Source: Prorocentrum cordatum
Lineage: Eukaryota; Sar; Dinophyceae; Prorocentrales; Prorocentraceae
DNA: 64,000 nucleotides
Assembly: GCA_963575745.1 (NCBI GenBank)
Contig: CAUYUJ010022080.1
Location: forward strand, 10,001 to 74,000
Direction of reading: 5' to 3'
In this document: positions 48,677 through 61,395 of the stretch, one piece after another
How positions within the stretch are numbered: position 1 is the stretch's first letter
How the letters are laid out: each line of letters begins with the position of its first letter
The notes under the pieces: model-generated
What the model was told of the DNA's origin: nothing
Database searches by the model: none
Seen by the model: the letters and a program-made list of their open reading frames with translations, nothing else
Made by a program: the position numbers and the translations under genes

Positions 48677-49336
48677 TCAGTTAAGTGCTATAGGGGTTGG
48701 GGCAGTAACATGCATACCCACCCATTCTACGGGGATATTAGGATGCGCATTCGGATTCCCTTGGGCTTCCCCTGGCCGGCTGGCTTCGCCAGCGGCAATG
48801 GCAGTAGCTTGTGGAGCATTCTGGATGGGACTTATCGGCTCCGTCGACTCGTCACTCAGCCTTGAAGAGAATGCACCTCGCCTGGGCCTTGGCGCGACGC
48901 CTTCTCGCCCGTGAGGGTCGGGGGTTTGCTCGCGATCACCGATCGGAGCCCCTGCTGCGGATACGTCTACCGACATTTCGGTTATCACATCGGTACTTCT
49001 CCCCCTCGTGACCCGATCGGCGATCGTTGAAGGAGGGATTCGGTCTTGAATAGGACCGGCTCTATCTGTATCGTGCCCATCATGTTGTTCAACGCGCCCA
49101 TCAGCGCTTCTCGAGATATTAGACACGATATTTGTCTTATCATAGCTCTTTCCCGCAGCGACTGAATCGCGGGGCGCGACTGAAAGATCTTCTTTTGTAT
49201 CTAATGGCCCCGCGTCGACTGAGTCGCGCGTTTCGGCTGGTAACCAGTCTTTCCTCTGAGAATCGGGGTAAGATGACAAAGGAATTAAGATCTCATGTTC
49301 ACTCTGCTCAGGGAGAGCGGAGGCGGGACGAGACAT
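48677..49336 (-). CDS. 5'-most ORF starting within the 5' LTR (219 codons)
   Basis: Its first usable start is inside the LTR, so initiation further downstream is equally possible. The sequence is rich in Asp, Arg, Ser and Pro and looks disordered. Hairpins at 48,775-48,796 and 49,211-49,230 are translated in it. It could be a leader of a Gag-like polyprotein. Confidence 0.4.
   Translation of the reverse strand: MSRPASALPEQSEHEILIPLSSYPDSQRKDWLPAETRDSVDAGPLDTKEDLSVAPRDSVAAGKSYDKTNIVSNISRSADGRVEQHDGHDTDRAGPIQDRIPPSTIADRVTRGRSTDVITEMSVDVSAAGAPIGDREQTPDPHGREGVAPRPRRGAFSSRLSDESTEPISPIQNAPQATAIAAGEASRPGEAQGNPNAHPNIPVEWVGMHVTAPTPIALN
48775..48796 (-). repeat. Miniature hairpin (TTC loop)
   Basis: Outer GCCG/CGGC, bulge G, inner CTGGC/GCCAG, loop TTC. 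Confidence 0.85.
49211..49230 (-). repeat. Miniature hairpin (TGA loop) near the 5' LTR
   Basis: Outer CGCG/CGCG, bulge T, inner CGAC/GTCG, loop TGA. It is the first copy inside the 5' LTR. Confidence 0.85.
49233..49246 (-). promoter_or_regulatory. Candidate primer-binding site
   Basis: Immediately inside the 5' LTR, in element sense, the sequence reads TGGTTACCAGCC if the last LTR base is included. It begins with the TGG expected to pair with a tRNA CCA end. The matching tRNA was not identified, and the word is also a short palindrome, so this is tentative. Confidence 0.4.
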
Positions 49337-49586
49337 CGATAAGACAGATATCCGCTAAGCTAAACCACTCTATCAGGAATAAGAAGGGAGGAGGAAGGCC
49401 GAGGACGGACGACGACGAATCGCCCGCGCGCCCCAGCACGCTCCTTTTCTCTCCTCCCAGCCGAGGTCGGCTGGTTTGAGCAGTTATACAGCTGCAGAAG
49501 CGCAGCTTCCGTTCACGCGGACAGTGCATTGCATGCAAGCTAAGTTAAGTTCTACTTGAGTATAAGGCGGAGAAAAGCATATTTAC
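49246..49586 (-). repeat. 5' LTR (right copy)
   Basis: Gap-free match to 26,507-26,847. In element sense it begins GTAAATATGC and ends AAAGACT. As the 5' LTR it should hold the promoter and transcription start. No TATA box was evident. Confidence 0.9.
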
Positions 49587-49592
49587 TCAGTT
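49587..49592. other. Target-site duplication, right copy (TCAGTT)
   Basis: Exact match to 26,501-26,506. Confidence 0.8.
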
Positions 49593-51150
49593 CGTATCAG
49601 TGCGACTGTGCAATAGCCAACACTGCAACTGTCATAGGAAACTGACAATTTCGCAACCGCACTTTCTTTTCAGCCCACTCGACGGGCGTCGGAAGGTCAG
49701 ACCTGCTGCCGTCTTCGGGCACCGAGATGTGGGACTCCGAACGCGTGCGGCTCCCCTACGCCGCAAACGAACGCGCCCCTACCTACGAACCACACCTTTT
49801 GTTTTCTACTGGCGAAGGCGAGCCTCGTCGCGGCACAAAGCGCGCGAGGCCGCTGTGATCTGGTGTGGGCCACAGAGGGCAGGGCATCGGTATTGTAACA
49901 CGCGACAGCTTCGGCTGACTGACGAACACTTGTTGCGACACGCTGCAGTCGGCACCGAGATGACGAAAATCTATCCCTCCTCCCCCTAAAATCTTCGGGC
50001 GCCATGGGACATCAACCGAATCCGCGCTGCCAAAGAAGACCCATTGCCACAATGGTGGAGACGCGCCCCTCCGCAATGCCACGACCCCTGGCTGCAAACC
50101 GTGGGGCGCTTCTTCCGCGCCACGAGCGGCAAAAGACAGCCGCGCCCCGACTCCGGGCCAAAACGGAGACGGCGGGCCTCTGAGAGTCGTGATGCCCAGG
50201 GGAAGAGAAGCGAACTCTTCTTTTTCTGCGCCCGCTGCGAGCGCGCCTGACAGAGCAAGCACGGAACAGAGGAAACAGAAAAAGCCCAGCGTAAAAATGA
50301 AGGGGTCCTGGGACACACAAAGATATGCACACAAATAACCAGATTCCCCATATTTTCCCATATTTTCTTGGTTTTCGTCTTCCCCCCCACTTCCCATATT
50401 TTTCCATATTATCGGGGGAGTCGAAGATTAATTGTGTCTGTGTTTTTTCCCCTCCTGAGAAAAAAACACGATGTGGTCGCGAGGCCGCGAGGCCAGGACG
50501 CGCAGCAAATCCCGTGGAGATGTGGCCTCGGGGGCGCATGTCGGTGCATTGGCACCCCGGAAGCTTGGTGTGGTCTTCGTTGCCGGCGTAGTGGCCAAGC
50601 GACGCATGCTCATCGGGGGGGGTCCCGCACCCCTCGGAGCGGCATGTTTCCAGGTAGCTTGTTGCCACGTGCGTGCGTAGTCGAATCCTTCAGGTCGCCG
50701 AAGTGTGCTGACATACAGTAAACTGGTACTGAATGGCAAGCCACTGCGAGCTGGCAGCAGTTTGTTTCCTGGCGGTTGGCCTTTGTGGCCAGCCTCACCA
50801 GCGCATTTCCGAGGTCAAGTAAGACATGCCCTCGACGATACCGTTGGAGTGCTGGCGCAGGGTAGGTGTGGTCGGTGACACATCGCGTTCCGCCGCAGAA
50901 GAAACAGAGGGCAGGAGCCAGCCTGAGTAGGCAGCTCCACTAACAAGTCGAAACATAGTTCCTGGGTCATCATCTATGCGATTGGATGTAGATGCGAGAG
51001 ATGTTGAGCAAAGCTCTGCCTCGCCGATAGAATATACAGTAAGTGTGTGTGTGTGTGGGATGTAGGCCGCGCGTGCCTTCGGCACCCCAGCCCACACGGC
51101 AGCGGAAGCATAACAACCTGCAACCTCAGAACAGTTTCCCTTAAAGTCCC
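49593..51150. other. Non-repetitive flank, no confident gene
   Basis: The stretch holds open frames on both strands of up to about 218 codons, but composition and mutual overlap argue against coding. A minus-strand frame at 51,097-50,795 has the most protein-like composition and could be a small exon. A CCCATATTTT word is repeated near 50,345-50,410, and a short GT run is at about 51,043-51,057. Confidence 0.35.
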
Positions 51151-51164
51151 CTCTCCCGCCTCAT

Positions 51165-52130
51165 CCTTCCCCTCTTCCTCCTCCTCCTCCTCCTCCTCCT
51201 CCTCCTCCTCATCCTCCTCCTCCTCCCTCCCTCCCATCCTCCTCCACCACCAGGCTGCGCAGCAACGTGATGGACTCAACGCGAAAAAAGAGGATGCACC
51301 ACTATGCTCTATCCCAGGTTCAAATTAAACACTGCTGCTGCTGCTGCAGATCCTCAGCCTCGTCATGGAATCTTCTCTCCCGCACCTCCTCGTCACTCCC
51401 TCCTCCTCCAACTCCTCTGCCTCCCCCTCCTCACCTTCCTCCTCCTCCTTTCTACCCTTCCCTGCCTGCTCCTCCCTTCCTCACCTCCCAATATGCTCCT
51501 CCATTTCCTGTTTGTTCTCCTCCTCCTCCTCCTCCTCCTCCTCCTCCCTCCTGTTCCTCCTCCTCCTCCTCCGCCTCCTCCTCCTCCGCATCCGCCTCCG
51601 CCTCCTGCTCTTCCTCCTCCTCCTCCTCCTCCTTCTCCTCCACCTCCTTTTTCCTCCTCCTCCTCCTCCTCCTCCTCCTACGCCTGCGCCTCCGCTTCCT
51701 CTGCCTCCTCCTCCTTCTCCTCCTTATTCCGCCCCTTCCCTGCCTGCTCCTCCCTTCCTCACCTCCCCGTCTGCTCCTCCATGTGCTTGTACTCCTCCTC
51801 CTCCTCTCTCCTCCTCCTCCTCCTCCTCCTCCTGCCTGCGCCTCTTCCTTCTCTTCCCTCCTCCTGCACCTCGCCTCCACCTCCGCCTCTGCCTCCGCCT
51901 CATCATGCTCCCCTCCTCCTCCTCCTCCTCCTCCTCCTCCTCCTCCTCCTCCTCCTCCTCCTCCTCCTCCTCCTCTCCTCCTCCTCCTCTCCTCCTCTCC
52001 TCCTCCTCCTCCTCCTCCTCCTCCTCCTCTTCCTTTCCTCTTCCTCCTCCTCCTCCGCCTCCTCCTCCTCCTCTTCCTCCTCTTCCTCCTTCTCCTCCTC
52101 TTCCTCCTCCTCTCCTCCTCCCCTGTCTCC
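51165..52130. repeat. CTC-rich array (about 960 bp)
   Basis: CTCCTC runs with a longer unit repeated at least twice (TTCCCTGCCTGCTCCTCCCT near 51,459 and 51,736). Long open frames encode poly-Ser/Leu/Pro. Confidence 0.9.
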
Positions 52131-52144
52131 TACGCCTAATCCTC

Positions 52145-52347
52145 CGCCGTCTCATCATCGCCATCACCATCACCATCATTATCATCCTCATCGTCATCGT
52201 CATCCTCATCATTATCATCCTCCTCCTCCTCCTCCTCATCATCATCATCATCATCACCATCAGCACCTTTATCATCATCATCGTACTCATCATCAGCATC
52301 ATCACCATCATCGCCACCAGCAGCAGCAGTGGAATCAGCAACATCCA

Positions 52348-52391
<44 letters not shown>

Positions 52392-52392
52392 G

Positions 52393-52469
<77 letters not shown>

Positions 52470-52659
52470 GCACCATCATCGTCATCATGATCAGTATCAT
52501 CAGCAGCAGCATCAGCATCAGCAGCATCACCATCATCACCAGCATCATCATCAGCAGCATTCTCATCATCATCATCATCAACAACAGCGACATCATCAAC
52601 ATCAACACCATCATCATCATCATCATCATCATCAGCATCATCATCATCATCATAATCAT

Positions 52660-52690
<31 letters not shown>

Positions 52691-52805
52691 CTCATCCTCA
52701 TCCTCCTCATCATCATCATCATCCTCATCATCCTCATCCTCATCCACATCATCATCATCATCATCATCCTCATCATCCTCATCATCACATCATCATCAGC
52801 ATCAG

Positions 52806-52900
<95 letters not shown>

Positions 52901-52901
52901 G

Positions 52902-52978
<77 letters not shown>

Positions 52979-53162
52979 GCACCATCATCGTCATCATGAT
53001 CAGTATCATCAGCAGCAGCATCAGCATCAGCAGCATCACCATCATCACCAGCATCATCATCAGCAGCATCCTCATCATCATCATCAACAACAGCGACATC
53101 ATCAACATCAACACCATCATCATCATCATCATCATCATCAGCATCATCATCATCATAATCAT

Positions 53163-53193
<31 letters not shown>

Positions 53194-53324
53194 CTCATCC
53201 TCATCCTCCTCATCATCATCATCATCCTCATCATCCTCATCCTCATCCACATCATCATCATCATCATCATCATCCTCATCATCCTCATCATCATCATCAT
53301 CATCAGCATCAGCATCAGCATCAG

Positions 53325-53366
<42 letters not shown>

Positions 53367-53372
53367 CATCAT

Positions 53373-53409
<37 letters not shown>

Positions 53410-53579
53410 GTCAGCATCATCATCATCACCATCATCAGCATCATCAGCAGTATCATCGTCATCGTCATCGTCGTCATCATCAGCATCACCACCAACACCA
53501 TCACCAACGTCATCATCAGCATCATCAGCATCAGCGTCGTCGTCCTCACCACAACCACGACCATCATCATCATAATCTG

Positions 53580-53610
<31 letters not shown>

Positions 53611-53745
53611 GCCATCACCAGCATCAGCATGATAATAATCATCATCAGTATCGTCATCATCGTCGTCATCATCATCGCCATCGTTATCAGCATTAGCAGC
53701 ATCACCATCATCATCAGCGCCATCATCGTCATCTTCATCTTCATT

Positions 53746-53793
<48 letters not shown>

Positions 53794-53945
53794 TACAGCA
53801 TCATCATCATTGTAATCATCATCGTCATTATCATTGAAAACATCATCACCATCGTCAGCATCATCATTATCGTAATAATCATCATCATCTTCATCATCAT
53901 CACCATCATCATCATCATCCTCGTCCTGGTCCTCATCCTCATCCT
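52145..53945. repeat. ATC array (about 1.8 kb) with internal ~510-bp duplication
   Basis: Much of the array is uninterrupted ATC. The distinctive segment containing GTCATCATGATCAGTATCATC at 52,481 recurs at 52,991. The sequences after the two copies match through about 52,790 and 53,290, so a block of roughly 510 bp was duplicated in tandem. Confidence 0.9.
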
Positions 53946-54124
53946 CATCCGCATCAACATCCTCATCCTCTTTCCCCCAAATATCCCCCCTCCTCCTCCC
54001 GAATCTTTCTCCTTACTACCCTCCCTTCCTTCTCCTTAAGATAACTCCTCCCTGTCGCACTCCGAGGCCAGTCGAAGGGGCGGCTGGTGCGCTTCGCCTG
54101 AACTCCTCACCAAAAAAAACGGCA

Positions 54125-54400
54125 ACTAAAAAATTGGCAACAGCTTCGCAGATGCAGGGCGGGCCGCTTCCAAAATATTGCTCTTGCCATAGCGCCGCAC
54201 ACACTCGTCTTAAACCTTAAAATGCAATGAATATCTCGGTTTGAGGGCGGTTCCTCTTCAAAATGTGGCTCTCGCCCAAGAGCGCCGCGCCCATTCGTCT
54301 TAAAGAGATTGCACGAATTTAACGGCTTGAGGGCGGTACCTTCAAAGCGTTGCTCTCACCCTAGCGCCGCGCACATTCATTTTACAAAATTACCCTACCC
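54125..54400. repeat. Three diverged ~95-bp tandem units
   Basis: Each unit has GGGCGG, then TTGCTCT or GGCTCTC, then AGCGCCGCGCACA-like and TTCGTCTTA words, near 54,160, 54,245 and 54,332. A second set of three related units (GCACGAGTCAGGA, CAAGCGCAACA-like) follows to about 54,610. Confidence 0.5.
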
Positions 54401-54609
54401 GTCGCCGGTTAACATACCAGAAACGGCGTTTTGGAATGATTCAAGATTGTCAAAGCGCAACAATTACGTTGATCGTTGATCCTCAATTGACATTCCGGGA
54501 ATGATGTTCTGGCACGAGTCAGGACCGTCCAGGCGCAACAGCCAGATGGACTCGTGGCGATGAAACCCTGAGAATGGTGTCTTGGCACGCCTCAGGATCT
54601 TCAAGAGGT

Positions 54610-54990
54610 TGTCTCCCAACCCGACCTTCCCTCAGTGGGAATGAATCCTTGTAGCCGCTTATGAAGAGGGTTTATTCAAAATTCGGCGGTGAGCCTTGGG
54701 CTTACACTCCTCCTCCTCCTCCTCCTTCATCAGCTTCGCGACTCCAACGAAGGACCCATGGGGGCCCATCCGAAAAGGAAGAACTTCTGGGGCGCGCCCA
54801 GGAACCCAGGGGGTCCGGCTTCCGCGGAGGAAAGAAACTAATCCCTGGCGAGGGCTTCAAGCACGGGGGTTACCCCCGCCTCAAATTCTGGAAGAGGAAT
54901 GAATTCTCAGCCGCGGGGGTACCTGTGCGAGCCCCCCCCCCCCCCTGCGCAACCAGAGGAGGAAAAGCGTGAGAGCCCAGATTGTACTAG
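54610..54990. other. Single-copy stretch, nothing recognised
   Basis: A plus-strand frame of about 100 codons (54,661-54,972) crosses a CTC run and a C run and is not convincing as a gene. Confidence 0.3.
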
Positions 54991-55445
54991 GGAGTTGTAC
55001 TAAGGAATTGTACGAATACTGCTTGTACTCGGGAATTGTACTAGGCAGTCTCACTGAGGAGTTGTGCTACTACATTCGATCACTAGGTTGCACTACGGTT
55101 TTTTTATACATTGTATAATTACTAGGGAGTTGTACCTGGGATTTGTACTACGTAGGGACTTGTACTAGCGAGTTATACTAGCACTCGGGAATTGCATAAC
55201 AAGTTGTACTGGTACTATTTGTGCTAGACAGTTATACCAGGGAGTTGTATTAGGGAGTTGTACCAGGGAGTTGCACTAGTAGAAAGAATTGGCACTAGGG
55301 AGTTGTACTAGAGCGCGCAGTTCTACCGGTTGTAATATGATACCAGTTGCACTTTAATACTTGCACGGCAGGATAATGTGCTCTCTCGGAGCAACTGCGC
55401 GCTAGTACACGATAGTGCCAGTCGTACTCACATACTAGTTGCACT
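54985..55445. repeat. AGTTGTACTAGGG minisatellite
   Basis: The words AGTTGTACTAGG, GAATTGTACTA and AGTTGTACCAGG repeat about 20 times in degenerate form with a spacing of roughly 15-25 bases. GTAC/CTAG palindromes make up much of each unit. Confidence 0.7.
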
Positions 55446-55609
55446 GTAAGTTAGTCGAAGGGGTTCAGGGGTTCCAATAGCAACTCGCGCGCGGAGGAAA
55501 GAAAGAAATTCATGCGCCGCCATGGGACCCGGATTTAACGGGTCGCCGCGAAGGTTGACCCCCCGCGGAAATAGGCCAGGGGATTGGGGGGCTCAGGCAT
55601 GAATCGCGG

Positions 55610-56060
55610 GGCTGATCCTCCTTCTCCTCCTCCTCCTCCTCCTCCTCCTTTTCCACGTCCTCTTCCTCTCGGGCCCCCTGTGGCACCTCCCCGAGGGTTC
55701 CGCCGGGCTTGTCCGACGCCTGCGAAGAACCACGGAGCGATTGCAGCTGCCTGGACGGGCGGGACAGCCCCCACGCATTGCGGCTCCTCCTCCTCCTCCT
55801 CCTCCTCCTCCTCCTCCTCCCTGCCTCCTTCCTGACTCCTCCCTGCATTTTCCCTGCCTCCTCCCTGCCTTTTCCCCCTCCCCCTTCCTTCTCCTCCCAC
55901 TCCTCCTGCTCCACTTCCCCTCCTCCTCCTCCTGCCTCCTGCCTCCTGCCTCCTGCCTCCTGCCTCCTCCTCCTCCGCCTCCTCCTCCTCCCTCTTGTTC
56001 CTCCTCCTCCGCCTCCTCCTCCTCCTCCTCCTCCCTTCCCCCCTCTCCCTGCCCGTCCCC
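55610..56060. repeat. CTC-rich array
   Basis: CTCCTC runs with a TGCCTCC repeat near 55,935-55,970. Open frames on both strands are compositional. Confidence 0.85.
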
Positions 56061-57629
56061 CTCCCCCTCCCTGCGCCCTCCTCCTCCACCTGGCCCTGGC
56101 GGCACGAGCGACCCACGGACCCAGGGCCCAGCGCGGCACTGCCGGCGGGCAGCGGGCCTGCGGCCTCCCCGCCCGCGCGCCGCCCGCGAGGCCCGCGGGC
56201 CGGCGCGAGGAGGACCTCCGCGGCGCGGGAAGGGCCGGCCCGCGACTGCACCGCTCGCCGCGCGCGGCGCCATCCCACGGCTCGGCTCCGCGGGGGCGGC
56301 ACGGCGCGTTGGCGCCGCGGGGCACGGGGGCGGCCGCTGCGGGCCTTGCGCGGGCGCGGGCGGCCGGCCGGTGGGCGCCGCGCCGCGCCCGAGCTGCGCC
56401 GGGGCGCCCGCTGGCGACGGCGGCGAGGCGCGCAGGTAGGAAACCGGGCGAGGGCTGCGAAAACCGTGGCTGCTAAAACGGCCCTCCCGGAAAGAAAAAA
56501 CAATTTCCCAGAATGAGGCGCGGCACGCGAAACAATCAACGGGCGACTTCCCGGAAGGACGAAGATGACTTCCCGTAGGTCGATTTCAGCAGCCACGGAT
56601 TTAGCAGCCCTTGCCCGGCTTCCGAACAGGGGCATGGGCACCTGCGCTCGGCACGGCCCCGAGGAGCACGGTTTCCGCGTGCGGGCCCCCAGTCGGGACG
56701 GCGAGCTCGACGGCAAGCTGCGGCAGGGCCGCGGGCACGGAAGCCATCCGTGGCACCAGCCTTGGGTGGCGACATCCGAAGCCTACCCGCACCAACCATC
56801 GATTCTCCTGAATCGATGGGAGGCGAGGGTTCGGGCTCGGATTCTGCTGCGGAAGCCTCGCTGTGAAGGACGAGTTCGAGGGTCAGCAACACATATCAGG
56901 GAACCGTCAAATGCTCCTCCGGCGAGAGAGGACAGGCTCGCAGATTGAGTACAGCACTAGACAGACTGACCGAGTCCAGAGGGTCGGCCGGCCGCCCTGG
57001 CATTACTCAGGCTGACAAAAAATACCCTGAACGCCACGCACGCTCGAGAGCCTCGCGGGTCCCAGGAGCTGATCGCGGGAGCGTGCGGGGGCTCGGGGGC
57101 ACGACTGCACACTGCTAGGCCCTCGCGCATCGTCTCGGGTCAAGTCGGAGGCCCGCGAAAACGCGTTGGCAAGACGGGCGGCCAAGCTGACGCCAAGCAG
57201 TGCAAGCACGCCGCGGGCCGCGAGGCGCTTTCGGACGAGGTGCAGACGCGCGCAGCGTCGAGGAGGCGCGCACGGCCGCTGATGGCAGCGCCAGAGCAGA
57301 CGGTCGCCATGCCGCAATGCGGAGCGCCCCCGCGCGCGCTCCGGACCGACGAGAAAACTCTGTGAGCGCGGGGTGAAGGCTGGCGGCAGGGACCCAGAGA
57401 GCAGCCTCGCCGAGCCGCAGCGCGACTTCGGCGGGGAGCAGACCGGATCTGACGTGAAGGCTGGAGCGATTGCACAGGGAGCTTGGCGAACGCGCGCGCT
57501 CAGAAGGAACTTCAGGCTGCCGATCCGAGCGCGCAGAGATGGCGCGCAGCAGATCGGAGCAAGAAGCTGCGGCCGCCCCGAGGCTGCGCCGAGAGTCGAC
57601 AGCCTGGCTGGAACCGCGGGGGGAACACT

Positions 57630-57630
<1 letters not shown>
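56060..57630. other. GC-rich single-copy stretch, no gene recognised
   Basis: Overlapping open frames on both strands are Arg/Ala/Pro/Gly-rich, as expected of very GC-rich DNA. A GATTTCAGCAGCCACGGATTTAGCAGCC-like doublet near 56,580 is the only local repeat noted. Confidence 0.4.
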
Positions 57631-59512
<1,882 letters not shown>

Positions 59513-59699
59513 GGCGGGCCATTCTCCGGGGCCATTTCGGCACCGGGCCCACGCCCGGGCGCCGTCGGCGGAGATGCTGGGGCGCGCCAAGTCGCCGGAG
59601 AAGCTCGATGCGGAGTCGCTCGCGCGGTTCGGAGAGGCGCCCGCGCAGGGCGATGCCGATTCCTCCCTCTGCCCGCGCACCCTCGCCCCCGAAGCGGGC

Positions 59700-59810
59700 G
59701 GGGGAACTGGGGGACAGGGGGGGGGATTGAATGATGGTGGCCGCGATGATGGGCGGGATGGGGGGGGGGGGGCGAATGGGGGGCGGGGGGGGGGCGGGCG
59801 GGGGGTTGTC
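59700..59810. repeat. G-rich tract
   Basis: Several runs of seven to ten G occur within 110 bases, with potential for G-quadruplex structure. A 14-base A run lies near 59,922-59,936. Confidence 0.6.
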
Positions 59811-60267
59811 TAGCGAAACCTGGGACCTCAGTGCGCCCCCCAGAACTTCGATAAGGTTGCCCGGCTTCGCGCGGAGCGCGCTTTCGAGCTCGGCAAGGAT
59901 GCTGCGGATGTGAGGCTCGGCAAAAAAAAAAAAAAACTACCTTCGGGGGCGCGTCGGAGAACTCGGGGTTCTGGGAAGTCTGCCTGCCCGCGGGGGCGCC
60001 TTCCTCGAAGCCTCTGAAACCCCGGCCTGTCTCAGAAGCCCGCCTGCCTTCGCGGTTTATCGGTGGAACCTGGGCTTCCCGAGGCGCCGGCCATTGAGCC
60101 CGCGCGCAGGTCGACTGCGAAGACGACGCGCACCTTCGCATCAGAGGAGATCCAACCGCACCTGGAGGTATCCTTCTGCGCGTTGCATTGTCCCGCCATT
60201 ACAGTGCAAGCGCAAATTTGGGCCGCTAATCGATTGCACCAGTTGGGGTCAGTTGGGCCACTTGGAT

Positions 60268-60515
60268 GCAAGCGTCCAGCTGGTCGGGCTAGGATTATGT
60301 AGAATAACTCATAACGGTTGTAAGTGAAGAATAAAACGCCCCTCCAATGTAACCGAATTTTCCGCCAGGTACAAATCGAGAAGTGCATGCATCTCCTGAA
60401 CACTGGCGGAAAAAACGGTTGCATTTGAGAGGCGGCTTATTCCTCACCTACAGCCACTATGAACTATATGAACTATCTTACATCATCCCAGCCCTACCAG
60501 CTGGACACTTACACC
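60268..60515. mobile_element. Inverted repeat with ~105-110-bp arms and short loop
   Basis: The left arm (about 60,268-60,370) and right arm (about 60,401-60,515) are reverse complements at roughly 75-80% identity by eye; both include CCAGCTGG and TGGCGGAAAA/TTTTCCGCCA. The loop is about 30 bases. No ORF is carried, so a MITE-like element or a hairpin-RNA locus are the two simple readings. Confidence 0.6.
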
Positions 60516-60549
60516 CTGATGATGGCAACAAAACAAAGCATTCCTGGAC

Positions 60550-60870
60550 CTCTGTCGGGCCGCTCCTGGGCTGTCTGGAGCATTCCTGGCGCTCCAGCGA
60601 ACGCTCGGAGAGAGCCCCAAGCGAGCCCAGAAGGACTCCAGGAAGGCTCTGTGGGCGGCCCCATGCGGACCCTCAACGTGCCGGGTGCCAGGTCCCTCTC
60701 GGAGCCTTCCCGGGGCTCTTTCGAGCCGCTCCTGGGCCCTCTTGAGCCCTCGAAGCGCCCCGACGAAGGCTCGGAGAGGGCCCCGAGCGCCTCGCCCCAT
60801 CTCCTGCGCTCGCCCCAGCTCTCCGAGGTACCTCGGGCAGCGGGCGCTCACAACCATCCAGATGTGACGC
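60550..60870. repeat. Degenerate GAGCC/CCCCGAGCG minisatellite, block 4
   Basis: GGGCCGCTCCTGGGC, CGCTCGGAGAGAGCCCC and TCGAGCCCTCGAAGCGCCCC style units resemble the CCAAGA minisatellite in period but have diverged. No gene is called. Confidence 0.45.
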
Positions 60871-61395
60871 CTTGCCACGTGCCGGACAGCGATCTGGAGT
60901 GGCTAGAGCCGTCGCCAACCTTCCGGGCTTCCGAGCACGTTCTCATCAAGGCCACCATTCTCGTCCAGTTGTCCAGGACGCAGCTCGAGACGGCCTTGGG
61001 CGCGGATTACACCAGGGCGCAATTGCGGGGCTCGGCGGAGGCGATGCGCAAGCTCGCGCCGGCGTCGGGCGCGCCCGGCCAGGCCGCTCTCCCGCCCAGC
61101 TCGGGCGCTGCCCCGGCGCTGGGAGACCGGGCCAGTCGCCGGGAAACCGCGGGCCGAGGCGATCCCGCCGCGCGCCGCCGCGGCGACGGCTCAGCCAACA
61201 GAAGAGCAGAGGCCGGCCAAGGTGAAACTCCAGGCGCAGAGCTCGGACGAGGGTTCCTTAGAGGTCTGATCGATCAATCGGCGTGGCCCTCGTGGCATGC
61301 TCCATGTGGGCGTTTTCAGGCCGCGTGGAGTTGGGGGCCTTCTGGGGGTTCGGATTCACTCCCGCAGCGCCACTGCGGTGACCGCGCCAATCAAC

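Larger units (their letters stand above)
26507..49586 (-). mobile_element. Giant (~23.1 kb) Ty1/copia-type LTR retrotransposon
   Basis: Two 341-bp direct repeats bound the element, both flanked by TCAGTT. On the minus strand the order is 5' LTR, Cys-rich and coiled-coil ORFs, Gag capsid-like and CCCH-finger ORFs, aspartic protease, integrase, reverse transcriptase, RNase H, methyltransferase-like domain, about 10 kb of extra ORFs, polypurine tract, 3' LTR. Integrase before reverse transcriptase places it with Ty1/copia. Typical copia elements are near 5 kb, so this one is four to five times larger. Several frameshifts and at least four in-frame stops suggest a non-autonomous copy. It also contains some 35-40 miniature hairpins. 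Confidence 0.88.

Noticed and set aside
27026-49230. Hairpins as translational bypass elements or introns
   Set aside because: Reading frames run straight through most hairpins and hairpin lengths vary without a rule that would restore frame. The frameshifts do not coincide consistently with hairpins.
49600-51100. Several 100-218-codon frames on both strands as genes
   Set aside because: They overlap each other, are Arg/Pro/Ser-rich and show no domain. One (51,097-50,795 minus) remains only a weak possibility.
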